A stretch of DNA of 64,000 bases from Streptomyces griseoluteus (GCA_000717735.1 JOBE01000037.1:12975-76974); one strand, 5' to 3'; counted from the first letter of the stretch, positions 51,394 through 60,314 are shown. Numbers and translations: made by a program. Notes: a model not told the origin generated them from the letters alone.

Positions 51394-51435
51394 CTGACAG
51401 CGCGTCAGGCTACAACTAATCTGACGGATAGTCAG
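51394..51435. promoter_or_regulatory. Operator pair between Ltp2-like and FadD genes
   Basis: CTGACAGCGCGTCAG (51394-51408) and CTGACGGATAGTCAG (51421-51435) match the local CTGACGGNNCGTCAG consensus and lie in the divergent promoter region. Confidence 0.72.
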
Positions 51436-51478
51436 CTCAGCTGGTCGGCTCAGCTCACGTGAGTGGTGGAGGTCGGGT

Positions 51479-53041
51479 ATGGACATGCGCGGCGACCTGG
51501 AATGGGGCACGATCCCCGGTCTCGTACGGGCGGCGGCCGAGCGGTACGGCGCACGGGAGGCCGTCGCCGACGGCCGTACCCGCGTCAGCTACGCCGAACT
51601 CGGCGAGCGCGTCGAACGGGCCGCCGCCGCCTGCCTCGCCACCGGAATCCGGACCGGCGACCGGGTGGCGATCTGGGCCCCCAACACCCTCGACTGGATC
51701 GTCTCCGCCCTCGGCGCCGTCACCGCCGGCGCCGTCCTCGTCCCCCTGAACACCCGCTTCAAGGGCACCGAGGCCGCCGACGTCCTCCAGCGCTCCCGGG
51801 CCAGGCTGCTCTTCGTCACCGGCACCTTCCTCGGCACCTCGTACGTGGCATCCCTGCGCCGCTCCGGAGCCGAACTCCCGCTCATGGAGCGGGTCGTGGT
51901 CCTCGGTGACACGGCCCCCGACGACCCGGCCTGGACCACGTGGAAGGCGTTCCTCGCGGAGGGCGACGCCGTCCCGGCCGCCCGAGTCCGCGCCCGGGCC
52001 GACGGGATCGACCCCGCCGCCCCCTCCGACATCATCTACACCTCCGGCACCACCGGCCGCCCCAAGGGCGCCGTCATCAGCCACGCCCAGAGCCTGCGCT
52101 GCTACGCGATCTGGTCCGAGCTCGCCGGTCTCCGCGAGGGCGACCGCTACCTCGTGGTCAACCCCTTCTTCCACACCTTCGGCTACAAGGCCGGGATCCT
52201 GGCCTGCCTGATGCGGGGCGCGGTGATCGTCCCCCAGTCCGTCTTCACCGTCGACACGGTCCTCGCGAACATCGCCGCCGAACGCGTCACCGTCCTCCCC
52301 GGCCCGCCCACCCTCCACCAGTCCCTCCTCGACCACCCTGCCCGCCCGGCCCACGACCTCACCTCCCTCCGCCTCGTCGTGACGGGCGCGGCCGTGGTCC
52401 CCCTCCGGCTCGTCGAGCGCCTGCGCACCGAACTCGGAGTCGGCACGGTCCTCACCGCGTACGGCCTCTCCGAGGCGAGCGGCATCGTCACCATGTGCCG
52501 GCGCGACGACCCGGACGAGACCGTCGCCACGACGTCGGGCCGCCCGATCCCCGACACGGAGGTCAAGCTCTCCCCGACCGGCGAGGTCCTGGTCAGGGGC
52601 CATCACGTGATGAGCGGCTACTTCGAGGACGAGCGGGCGACGGCGGAGGCGATCGACGCGGACGGCTGGCTCCGCACCGGCGACATCGGCGTCCTGGACG
52701 AGGCGGGCAACCTGCGGATCACCGACCGCCTCAAGGACATGTTCATCGTGGGCGGCTTCAACGCCTACCCGGCCGAGATCGAGCAGCTCATCGGCCTCCA
52801 CCCGGACATCGCGGACGTCGCCGTCATCGGCGTCCCCGACCCGCGGCTCGGCGAGGTCGGCAAGGCGTTCGCGGTACGGAGGGCGGGGGCGCGGGTCACG
52901 GCGGACGACCTGATCGCCTGGTCGCGGCGGGAGATGGCGAACTACAAGGTGCCGAGGCAGGTCGAGTTCGTGGAGGAGCTGCCGAGGAACGCGAGCGGGA
53001 AGGTGGTGAAGGGGCAGCTGCGGGCGCGGGCGGAGAGCTGA
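51479..53041 (+). CDS. Acyl-CoA synthetase (FadD3-like)
   Basis: A 520-residue AMP-forming acid-CoA ligase. The AMP motif is IIYTSGTTGRPKGAVISHAQ, and AYGLSEASGIVTMCR, GWLRTGDIGVLDEAGNLRIT and RLKDMFIVGGFNAYPAEIEQ complete the core, with the catalytic lysine region NASGKVVKGQLRARA at the end. It resembles FadD3, which activates steroid-ring propionates in actinobacteria, more than long-chain ligases. ATG 51479 is used (51485 is an alternative). It is under the shared operator and could supply the CoA ester for the Ltp2/ECH/DUF35 enzymes. Confidence 0.88.
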   Translation: MDMRGDLEWGTIPGLVRAAAERYGAREAVADGRTRVSYAELGERVERAAAACLATGIRTGDRVAIWAPNTLDWIVSALGAVTAGAVLVPLNTRFKGTEAADVLQRSRARLLFVTGTFLGTSYVASLRRSGAELPLMERVVVLGDTAPDDPAWTTWKAFLAEGDAVPAARVRARADGIDPAAPSDIIYTSGTTGRPKGAVISHAQSLRCYAIWSELAGLREGDRYLVVNPFFHTFGYKAGILACLMRGAVIVPQSVFTVDTVLANIAAERVTVLPGPPTLHQSLLDHPARPAHDLTSLRLVVTGAAVVPLRLVERLRTELGVGTVLTAYGLSEASGIVTMCRRDDPDETVATTSGRPIPDTEVKLSPTGEVLVRGHHVMSGYFEDERATAEAIDADGWLRTGDIGVLDEAGNLRITDRLKDMFIVGGFNAYPAEIEQLIGLHPDIADVAVIGVPDPRLGEVGKAFAVRRAGARVTADDLIAWSRREMANYKVPRQVEFVEELPRNASGKVVKGQLRARAES

Positions 53042-53149
53042 GGGGCGACGGGCACGGTGTGACGTCACCGAAGGCCGGCCGCGCAACCAACTCCCCTCGT
53101 GTACACGTCATATGGGCAGTCCTTCACCTCCCCTCTCCAGGAGCAGCCG

Positions 53150-53821
53150 GTGTCGACGCAAGAGATCCCCCTCCCCCTCACCCCGCAGCAGGCAGCCCAG
53201 GGCGTGATCATCACCGTCCAGCTGCCGACCGGCCCCGCCCACCTCACCGTCCGCCCCTGCCGCCACGGCGAGCTCGTCGCGGCCCGGCTCGGCGACGGAA
53301 CGGTCTACCTGCGGATCACGGTCGCCGGAGCGCAGCAGGGCAAGAAGCCGGGCCTCCTCGGCTGCCTGATCCCCCTCTTCGTGATCGGCGCGATCATCGG
53401 CGGCGTGTCCCTCCTGGCGGACGACGGGGACGACACGGCCGGCTCCAGGGGCCCGGGCCCGATCCCGACCTTCTCGTACGAGCCCCCGCCGACCTTCGAC
53501 CTCGACCCGGCCCCCTCGGCGACGGCCACGGCCACCCCCACGGAGGAGGAGCCCGACCCGTACGAGAAGGGCACCTGCCTCAACGGCGACCTCCCCAACT
53601 CGGAGACCCCGCAGAGCGTCAGCGGCGTCGACGAGGTCCCCTGCTCGGCGTCGGACGCCCACTACAAGGTCATCCAGGCCTTCCCCTTCACCTCGGACAT
53701 GAACAGGTGCAACGCCAACCCGAAGACCGAGTACGCCTTCTCCCACCGCTACACGATGAACGGCACGACGATCAACGAGTACGTGTACTGCCTGGTGGGC
53801 CTGGGCTCCTACGCCCGCTGA
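53150..53821 (+). CDS. LppU/SCO3897-like membrane protein
   Basis: A 223-residue protein with one central membrane span (LGCLIPLFVIGAIIGGVSLL, about residues 66-85). The N-terminal part is a small cytosolic domain (PQQAAQGVIITVQLPTGPAH). The outer part has a Pro/Thr linker and a disulfide-type domain with CLNGDLPN, VDEVPCSASDAHYKVIQAF and MNRCNANPKTEYAF, like LppU/SCO3897-family proteins. GTG 53150 has GGAG upstream. Function unknown. Confidence 0.75.
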   Translation: MSTQEIPLPLTPQQAAQGVIITVQLPTGPAHLTVRPCRHGELVAARLGDGTVYLRITVAGAQQGKKPGLLGCLIPLFVIGAIIGGVSLLADDGDDTAGSRGPGPIPTFSYEPPPTFDLDPAPSATATATPTEEEPDPYEKGTCLNGDLPNSETPQSVSGVDEVPCSASDAHYKVIQAFPFTSDMNRCNANPKTEYAFSHRYTMNGTTINEYVYCLVGLGSYAR

Positions 53822-53950
53822 GCCGGACGTACGAGGACGACGGCCGGGCGCTCGCCCGGTCGGGTGACGTCGGGCGTATCCCCGCCACCTCGCCCCGGAC
53901 CCGGGGATACGCTCCGGAACCCGGCCCCCGGATCGCGCGAGGAGCACCCC

Positions 53951-54493
53951 ATGAGGGCAACGGGCCCCGTCACGGCCGCCGCCGCTCTGGCCGCCGCCCT
54001 CCTGCTCAGCCCGCACGGCGCCGCGGCCGCCGCCGTCGGTCCCGCGCCCTGCGTACGCGGCGAGTCCGAGGCCCGTGGTGACTCCAGTGTGGACGGCAAG
54101 GAGCTGCGCTGGGAGGACGACAGCAAGTACAACGACCCCCTGAAGTGGGCCCACAAGGTCTGGTCCCTCGGCCTTGTGAAGATCGCCCCGGACGGCGCGG
54201 GCAGCGTCAACGACCTGGAGTGGCGGGACTACTCCAAGGCCGACGGCCACGCGGGCTACTGGCAGGGCAAACCGGGCGTCGACCACATCTACCTGAACTC
54301 CTACTACCTCGACGGCCGCTACAAGGACCGCGCCTCCCGGCGGCACGTCGCCGTCCACGAGCTCGGGCACGCCCTCGGGATGTGCCACAAGCCGGACACC
54401 TGGGCCTCCGTCATGTGGACGAAGGTCGTCGACAACCCGCCGACCGAGCCGACGCACCGCGACGAGGCGAACTACCGGAAGCTGTGGAAATGA
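53951..54493 (+). CDS. Secreted matrixin-like zinc metalloprotease
   Basis: A 180-residue exported protease. A signal peptide covers residues 1-27 (AAAALAAALLLSPHGAAAAA). The metzincin zinc motif is VAVHELGHALGMCHKP (HExxHxxGxxH), and a Met-turn-like methionine lies in WASVMWTKVV. Size and motif fit the snapalysin/matrixin-type small Streptomyces proteases. Its stop overlaps the next gene (ATGA), so the two are co-translated. Confidence 0.88.
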   Translation: MRATGPVTAAAALAAALLLSPHGAAAAAVGPAPCVRGESEARGDSSVDGKELRWEDDSKYNDPLKWAHKVWSLGLVKIAPDGAGSVNDLEWRDYSKADGHAGYWQGKPGVDHIYLNSYYLDGRYKDRASRRHVAVHELGHALGMCHKPDTWASVMWTKVVDNPPTEPTHRDEANYRKLWK

Positions 54494-55035
54494 CCAGGAA
54501 GCCGATGAAGCCGATGCGGATCGCCGGTCTCGCCGTCGCCGGAGCGCTCGTCCTCGGAGCCGTCGGCTGGGCCGCGACGGACGCCTTCACCACCCGCCCG
54601 ACGCCCGTGCACGCCCTCTGCCTCCCGGACCTCTCCCGCGACGAGTACGTCCCGGCCGCCATGAACCGCCTCGCCTACGCCACCGTCGAGGAGACCGTCG
54701 GCTACGAACCCGACACCGACGGCGGCACCGGCGGCATCCAGCGGGTCCGCCTCCGTGTCCTGCGCCCGCTGAAGGGCGAGGGCCCCGCCGACGTGATCCT
54801 CGGCCAGGGCGTCGGCCGCGACCCCCAGGGCCGCTACACGAGCCACGACCCGCTGTACCCGGTCCTCCGCCCCGGCCGCACGTACGTCGTCGGCTACACC
54901 CCGGACCCCGCGTACGGCGACGGCTACACCCGCTACGCCAAGGAGGAACCGGACTCCGCCCTCATCCGCTGGACGAACCACGTGGCCCGCGGCCTGGTGG
55001 GCCCGGCGGACCCGGCCTGCGCCGAGGGCGCGTGA
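54490..55035 (+). CDS. Membrane-anchored protein coupled to the metalloprotease
   Basis: A 181-residue protein with one N-terminal membrane span (AGLAVAGALVLGAVGWAA) and an outer domain. The outer domain reads LAYATVEETVGYEP, QRVRLRVLRPLKG, ADVILGQGVGRD and LRPGRTYVVGYTPD; these strand patterns resemble an OB-fold/NTR (TIMP-like) domain. Two cysteines follow the anchor and precede the C-terminus. With its coupling to a matrixin-type protease, it may be an inhibitor or chaperone of that protease. This is inference; no known family was identified. Confidence 0.7.
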   Translation: MTRKPMKPMRIAGLAVAGALVLGAVGWAATDAFTTRPTPVHALCLPDLSRDEYVPAAMNRLAYATVEETVGYEPDTDGGTGGIQRVRLRVLRPLKGEGPADVILGQGVGRDPQGRYTSHDPLYPVLRPGRTYVVGYTPDPAYGDGYTRYAKEEPDSALIRWTNHVARGLVGPADPACAEGA

Positions 55036-55060
55036 GCGCCGGTCGCGGAGGCGCACGAGA

Positions 55061-55088
55061 GAGGGGCCGGGCAGATGCCCGGCCCCTC
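55061..55088. terminator. Terminator between convergent genes
   Basis: GAGGGGCCGGGC (55061-55072) pairs perfectly with 55077-55088 over a 4-base loop, between the protease-partner gene and afsS. Confidence 0.75.
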
Positions 55089-55257
55089 CTGTTCGGTGGT
55101 CCGATCGCGTTGCGCACGGGCCCTGCCCGGACGGATCCCCCCTGGTTCCGCCGGGCGTCCCCCGAGCCCGTGTGCTCCCCCGTCGACCGGACCTCCCTGG
55201 TGGGCCCCGGCGGCTCCCCCGAAGTCGCCGCCGCGGCCGCTCCCCGTCGGGAGTGGT

Positions 55258-55485
55258 CTACTTGGCCGGCTCGGACGTGATGTGCACGTTGCCGAGCGGG
55301 GCCGCTGTGCCCGCGTCCGCCGTCGTGGGCTCGCCGGTGATGTGGACGTTCTTGATGCCGATCTTCTCGGCTATCGCGTCGCCGGCCTCGGCGTCCGTGA
55401 TGTGGACGTTCTTCGTCTCCAGGTCGGCGGTCTCGCCCCCGGTGATGTGGACGTTGGTCGGCTTGATGATCTGATCGTCGCTCAT
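55258..55485 (-). CDS. afsS: AfsS-like repeat protein
   Basis: A 75-residue acidic protein made of imperfect repeats, each containing NVHIT (KPTNVHITGGE, TKNVHITDAE, IKNVHITGEP, LGNVHITSEP). Start ATG 55485. It lies downstream of afsR on the same strand, exactly where afsS lies in S. coelicolor, and is preceded by a SARP-type double heptamer. AfsS is a small protein whose expression is switched on by phosphorylated AfsR and which promotes antibiotic production. The S. coelicolor protein is about 63 residues, so this one may have an extra repeat; the identification rests on position and repeats. Confidence 0.78.
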   Translation of the reverse strand: MSDDQIIKPTNVHITGGETADLETKNVHITDAEAGDAIAEKIGIKNVHITGEPTTADAGTAAPLGNVHITSEPAK

Positions 55486-55665
55486 GGCCACTCCTGTGAT
55501 GCCTCGGCAGGTGGGTCTGCGGGGCACGTCCGGCTGCTCCCCCGTGGGCTGCCGGACGTGCCCCGATGCAGGGCCGTTCACCCTAGTGCGTTGGTGCGAC
55601 GGCCTCATCGTTGACCCGTCTGCCCCCCGACGCGACGGATCGATAGGCAGAGCATGGCGCGGTGC

Positions 55666-55683
55666 GATAAACGAACGATGAAC
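55666..55683 (-). promoter_or_regulatory. AfsR-type direct-repeat operator before afsS
   Basis: On the minus strand GTTCATC (55683-55677) and GTTTATC (55672-55666) repeat with exact 11-base spacing, the layout bound by SARP proteins such as AfsR. The site is in the afsR-afsS gap, 180 bases before the afsS ATG. TATCGA at 55645-55640 or CATGCT at 55656-55651 could be the -10. Confidence 0.7.
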
Positions 55684-55699
55684 GCCCAGACGGGGGAGG

Positions 55700-58600
55700 C
55701 TACGCGGCCGCGCAATGGGTCAGAAGTGCGCGAACCTCAGGGGCTTCCGCCGAGTTCGTGGCCTCGAAGATCTCGAGCGCGTCCTGCCAGCACACGTGGG
55801 CGCGCCCTGACTGGCCGATCCCCATCAGGCCGTGTCCCAGGACGGTGAGTACCTTGCCGCGCCGCCATTCCCCACCGACGTCACGGAGGACCGTCAGTGC
55901 CATCTCCGCGTTCGAGGCGGCCGGTGCGTACCGCCGGGCTGCCAGGTCGACCTCGGCGAGACGAAACAGCGTCATGCCTTCCCACAGTCGCTGTCGGCTG
56001 TCGGCGAACGTGTCGAGAGCCTCCCGAAGGCAACGGGATGCCTCAGGGAGCTGGTTGCCCTCGGTGAGTGCGATACCCATCGCGTAGCGGCCATTGGCTC
56101 CCTTGAGCGCGTGCCCGAGTTCGTCGTACATCTCGGTCCCCCGCTGGGCGAGGGCCACGGCGCTGCCCGGCCGTCCCGTCGCCAGGTGGACACGGGACTG
56201 GTTGCAGAGCGCGCTGGCTTCGCCGGCGAGATCCTCGCACCTCTTGAAGTCGGAGATGGCTCGCATGAGGTGACGTTCCGCGTCCTCGTACCTGTTGCGG
56301 TAGAACGCCATGGCGCCGAGGAGGTTGGAAGCCCAGCACCCCGGGAGTGGATCGCTTGCCGCCTCGGCCACGGCCAGAGCCGTGTGGGCCTCGTGATCCG
56401 CTTCGTCGAAGCGGCCCGCCACGTGCTGGACGTACGCCAGGGTCAGCGCCGCCCGTCCCTCCGCCCGAACGTCGCCGGCCGCGCCCGCCGCCCCCCGCAG
56501 CACCGTCGCCACCGCCTCGTACTCCTTCGAGTTCGCGCCCGACTCCGCCAGGTCCAGGGACGCCCACAGGAGGTCCACCGCTCGGCGGAGGGTCGTGGGG
56601 GACGCGGCGGACTGGCGGACCGTGGCCAGGAGGCAGTTGGCCTCGGCGTACAGCCAGTCCTGGGCCTCGTGGCGGTCCGTGAAGGTCAGGCCCTCGTAGC
56701 GCGTCGGTTCCAGGTGGTCGACCAGGCGGTCGCCGGGGCGCTCGATCGCGTACACCCTCGCCGCCGTCGACAGGTAGAAGTCCAGGAGGCGGGACATCGC
56801 CGACTCCTTCTCCGACGGCGGCTGTTCGTCGCGGTCCGCGCACGCACGCGCGTAGAGCCTGACCAGGTCGTGGTACCGGTAGCGGCCGGGCGCCGCCGAC
56901 TCCAGGAGGGACGTGTCGACCAGGGCCTCCAGGAGGTCCTCCGTGTCCCAGAGGGGGAGGTCCAGGACCGCCGACGCCGCCGCCAGGGAGATGTCCGGAC
57001 CGTCCGCCAGGCCCAGGAGGCGGAAGGCGCGGGCCTGGGCCGGTTCCAGCTGGCCGTAGCCGAGTTCGAAGGTGGCCTTGACCGCGAGGTCGCCCGCCTG
57101 GAGTTCGTCGAGGCGCCGGCGCTCGTCCGCCAGCTTGGCCGCCAGGACGGAGACCGTCCATGTGCGGCGGGCCGCCAGGCGGGACGCCGCGATGCGGATC
57201 GCCAGGGGGAGGAAGCCGCAGGCCGCGACGACGTCCAGGGCCGATTCCCGTTCCGCCTGGACCCGCTCCGCTCCCACGATCCTCGTGAAGAGCTGCAGCG
57301 CCTCCTCCGGGGACATCACGTCCAGGTCCACCAGGTGCGCGCCCGCCAGGTCCACCATGCGGATGCGGCTCGTCACCAGGGCCGCGCAGCCCGCCGTGCC
57401 GGGCAGGAGGGGGCGGATCTGGGCGGCGTCCCGCGCGTTGTCCAGGAGGACCAGGACCCGGCGGCCGTCCAGCGTCGAGCGGTACAGCGCCGCCCGGTCG
57501 TCGAGCGAGTCCGGGATCGCCGAGTCGGGCGTGCCGAGGGCGCGCAGGAACGAGCCGAGGACCGTCTCCGGCGCGGCGGCGCGGTTGCCCGCGCCCTGGA
57601 GGTCCACGTACAGCTGCCCGTCCGGGAAGTGCGGCCGTGCCTCGTGCGCCACGTGTACGGCGAGTGTCGTCTTTCCCACGCCTCCGATGCCCGCGAGCGC
57701 CGATACGGCCATGACGTGGCCCTCGGCCGTCGACAGGCGGGCGCCGAGTTCCCGTACGAACGCGGCTCTGCCGGTGAAGTCCGGGACCGTGGCCGGAAGT
57801 TGCGCCGGGCGGGCGATCGGCGCGGCGGCCGGGACCGCTTCCTCCACCGGGCGGGCGAGTTCGGTGTCGCCCTGGAGGATGCGCTGCTGGAGCCGGGACA
57901 GTTCGGGCGTCGGGTCGACGCCCAGCTCGTCGGCGAGGAGCCGGCGCGTGTCCGCGTACACCGCGAGCGCCTCGGCCTGCCGCCCGCTGCGGTACAGCGC
58001 GAGCATGAGCAGCTCGCGGAGCCGTTCGCGCAGCGGGTGCGCGGCGGTGAGCGCGGTCAGCTCGGACACGGCCTCCGCGTGCGCGCCGACCTCCAGGTCG
58101 ATGTCGAGGCGGGTTTCGAGGAGGGTGAGCCGCCATTCCTCCAGACGGGCCCGCTGGGTCTCGGCGTACGGGCCGGGTACGGACGCCAGGACCTCTCCGT
58201 CCCACAGGTCGAGCGCCTCCGCGAGCCTGGCCCGGGCGGCCGTCCGGTCGCCGCCCGCCCGCAGCTTCTCCGCCTCCGCGGCCAGTTCCTGCGCGGCGGT
58301 CACGTCGAGCGCGTCGGGGGTCGTCCGGAGCGCGTAGCCGCCGGATTCGCTGACCAGGACCTTCGGGTCGAGGGCCTTGCGGAGGCGGGAGGCGTACGTA
58401 CGGACCGCGGCGAGCGCCTGCGAGGGCGACTCCTCGCCCCAGAGCGCGTCGATCAGCTCGTGCGCGGTGGCGGTACGCCCGCCGCGCAGGAGCAGGGCGG
58501 CGAGCAGGGCCCGCTGCTGGGGTGATCCGGTGGGTACGGGTTCGCCGTCGCGCCAGGCCCGTACGGGTCCGAGCACGGCGAAGCGCAGCGAGGCGGTGGT

Positions 58601-58822
58601 GGCGCGGGGGGTGGTGGGGGTGCCGGTGCCGGTGTCCGTCGTGGTGCCGGCGTCCACGGTGGCGCCCGCGCTGTCGGAGCCCGCGCCTGCCTTCGGCCCG
58701 GAGCCGGAGCCGGAACCCCTGTCCGCGCCGGGCGTGGCGCCCTTGCCCATGCCGGAGCCGGCACCCACGCCCGTCATCGGAGCCCGCTGTACCGGAACTC
58801 GCGCTCCGTCCTCACGGTTCAT
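55700..58822 (-). CDS. afsR: SARP family global regulator AfsR
   Basis: A 1040-residue SARP-STAND-TPR regulator phosphorylated by AfsK; it activates afsS and thereby antibiotic production. The OmpR-like DNA-binding domain is residues ~80-168 (RFAVLGPVRAWRDGEPVPTG), the BTAD region ~175-320, the NB-ARC ATPase has Walker A GIGGVGKTT (378-386) and Walker B LVLLDNARDAAQ, and TPRs fill the last ~260 residues. A Gly/Ser/Thr-rich N-terminal tail of ~75 residues is longer than in the 993-residue S. coelicolor protein. ATG 58822 follows GGGGGAG. Confidence 0.93.
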   Translation of the reverse strand: MNREDGARVPVQRAPMTGVGAGSGMGKGATPGADRGSGSGSGPKAGAGSDSAGATVDAGTTTDTGTGTPTTPRATTASLRFAVLGPVRAWRDGEPVPTGSPQQRALLAALLLRGGRTATAHELIDALWGEESPSQALAAVRTYASRLRKALDPKVLVSESGGYALRTTPDALDVTAAQELAAEAEKLRAGGDRTAARARLAEALDLWDGEVLASVPGPYAETQRARLEEWRLTLLETRLDIDLEVGAHAEAVSELTALTAAHPLRERLRELLMLALYRSGRQAEALAVYADTRRLLADELGVDPTPELSRLQQRILQGDTELARPVEEAVPAAAPIARPAQLPATVPDFTGRAAFVRELGARLSTAEGHVMAVSALAGIGGVGKTTLAVHVAHEARPHFPDGQLYVDLQGAGNRAAAPETVLGSFLRALGTPDSAIPDSLDDRAALYRSTLDGRRVLVLLDNARDAAQIRPLLPGTAGCAALVTSRIRMVDLAGAHLVDLDVMSPEEALQLFTRIVGAERVQAERESALDVVAACGFLPLAIRIAASRLAARRTWTVSVLAAKLADERRRLDELQAGDLAVKATFELGYGQLEPAQARAFRLLGLADGPDISLAAASAVLDLPLWDTEDLLEALVDTSLLESAAPGRYRYHDLVRLYARACADRDEQPPSEKESAMSRLLDFYLSTAARVYAIERPGDRLVDHLEPTRYEGLTFTDRHEAQDWLYAEANCLLATVRQSAASPTTLRRAVDLLWASLDLAESGANSKEYEAVATVLRGAAGAAGDVRAEGRAALTLAYVQHVAGRFDEADHEAHTALAVAEAASDPLPGCWASNLLGAMAFYRNRYEDAERHLMRAISDFKRCEDLAGEASALCNQSRVHLATGRPGSAVALAQRGTEMYDELGHALKGANGRYAMGIALTEGNQLPEASRCLREALDTFADSRQRLWEGMTLFRLAEVDLAARRYAPAASNAEMALTVLRDVGGEWRRGKVLTVLGHGLMGIGQSGRAHVCWQDALEIFEATNSAEAPEVRALLTHCAAA

Positions 58823-58987
58823 AGCTCCCCCTGCCCGTACCGCTGGTTTCGCCCAGGACAGTCTGCCTTGTCCGGAGGGAGTCCGTCAGCATCGGGTCGG
58901 CCGCAGTGCGGCCCGTGGCAGGGCCGTCACGTCGCCTTCACACCGTCGTCCGCATCCTCACGCATTCGGCGTTCTGGCGCACGGTAG

Positions 58988-59002
58988 CTGACGGACCGTC
59001 AG
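58988..59002. promoter_or_regulatory. CTGACGG operator before the amidohydrolase
   Basis: CTGACGGACCGTCAG (58988-59002) is a perfect palindrome about 20 bases before the amidohydrolase start, in the gap to afsR. It would block transcription when bound. Confidence 0.78.
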
Positions 59003-59023
59003 ATCAGCGCTACCGTGAAAGCC

Positions 59024-60298
59024 ATGGAGAGCATGGAGAACATGGAGAGCGCGGGCGGCGCGGAGGGCGCGGACGGGGCCCCCGAGGGCTTCCCGAAGAT
59101 CATCTCGGTCGACGACCACACCGTGGAGCCCCCGCACGTCTGGCAGGACCGGCTCCCGTCCCGGTATCACGGCACCGGCCCCCGGGTCGTCCGGGCCCCG
59201 CTCAAGGAGATGACCTTCCTCGGCGGGAAGTTCGCCCCGGTCATGGGGGCCAAGGGCGACGACGGGCCCGTCGGCGACTGGTGGGTGTACGAGGACCTGC
59301 ACCGGCCCCTCACCCGGCTCGACACCGCCGTCGGCTACGACCGGGACGAGATACGGCTCGAAGTCATCACCTTCGAGCAGATGCGCCCGGGATCGCACTC
59401 GGTCCCCGACCGCCTCGCCGACATGGACGTCAACCACGTCCAGTCGGCACTCTGCTTCCCCACCTTCCCCCGCTTCTGCGGGCAGACCTTCACCGAGGCG
59501 AGCGACCGCGAGCTGGGGCTGCTCTGCGTCCGCGCGTACAACGACTGGATGGTCGAGGAGTGGTGCGGGCCCGAGGCGCACGGCCGGCTGATCCCGCTCA
59601 CGCTGATCCCGCTCTGGGACCCGGAGCTGGCCGCCGCCGAGGTCCGGCGGAACGCCGCGCGCGGGGTCCGGGCCGTCGCCTTCTCCGAGATCCCGCCGCA
59701 CCTCGGGCTCCCCTCGGTCCACACGGACCACTGGGACCCCTTCTTCCGCGCCTGCGACGAGACCGGCACGGTCATCGCCATGCACATCGGCTCGTCCAGC
59801 CGGATGCCGTCCACGTCCGCCGACGCCCCGCCGGCCGTCGGCTCCACCATCACGTTCGCCAACTGCTGCTTCTCGATGGTCGACTGGCTGATGAGCGGCA
59901 AGTTCGAGCGCTTCCCGAACCTGAGGATCATGTACGCGGAGGGGCAGATCGGCTGGATCCCGTACATCCTGGAGCGCGCCGACGTCGTCTGGGAGGAGAA
60001 CCGCGGCTGGGGCGGCGTCGCCGAGAAGGTCCTGCGGCCCCCGTCGGAGCTGTTCGCCGGGCACGTCTTCGGCTGCTTCTTCGACGACGCCTTCGGGCTG
60101 CGCAACCTCGACGCCATCGGGGCCGGGAACGTCCTGTACGAGACCGACTACCCGCACTCGGACTCCACGTGGCCCAAGTCGCGGGAGGTCGGCGAGGCCC
60201 AGATGGGGCACCTGGCCCCGGACGTCGTCGAGCGGATCGTGCGCGGCAACGCGATCGACCTGCTGGGGCTGAGCCCGGAGGGGCTCTGGCACCCGTAG
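59024..60298 (+). CDS. Amidohydrolase 2 family protein
   Basis: A ~424-residue metal-dependent hydrolase or decarboxylase. The N-terminal metal motif is IISVDDHTVEPPHVW, and the C-terminal metal aspartate is in LYETDYPHSDSTWPKS; GVRAVAFSEIPP and FFRACDETGTVIAMHIGSSS are strands of the TIM barrel. Such proteins are common in actinobacterial steroid-like clusters, but their reaction is largely unproven. ATG 59024 is used; GTG 59015 and other ATGs (59033, 59042) are possible. Confidence 0.85.
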   Translation: MESMENMESAGGAEGADGAPEGFPKIISVDDHTVEPPHVWQDRLPSRYHGTGPRVVRAPLKEMTFLGGKFAPVMGAKGDDGPVGDWWVYEDLHRPLTRLDTAVGYDRDEIRLEVITFEQMRPGSHSVPDRLADMDVNHVQSALCFPTFPRFCGQTFTEASDRELGLLCVRAYNDWMVEEWCGPEAHGRLIPLTLIPLWDPELAAAEVRRNAARGVRAVAFSEIPPHLGLPSVHTDHWDPFFRACDETGTVIAMHIGSSSRMPSTSADAPPAVGSTITFANCCFSMVDWLMSGKFERFPNLRIMYAEGQIGWIPYILERADVVWEENRGWGGVAEKVLRPPSELFAGHVFGCFFDDAFGLRNLDAIGAGNVLYETDYPHSDSTWPKSREVGEAQMGHLAPDVVERIVRGNAIDLLGLSPEGLWHP

Positions 60299-60314
60299 TC
60301 GCCGAGGGCGGTCC

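Noticed and set aside
53060..53067. TGACGTCA palindrome as another regulon site
   Set aside because: It lacks the CGG/CCG spacer of the shared operator and lies after the FadD stop, with no catabolic gene downstream.
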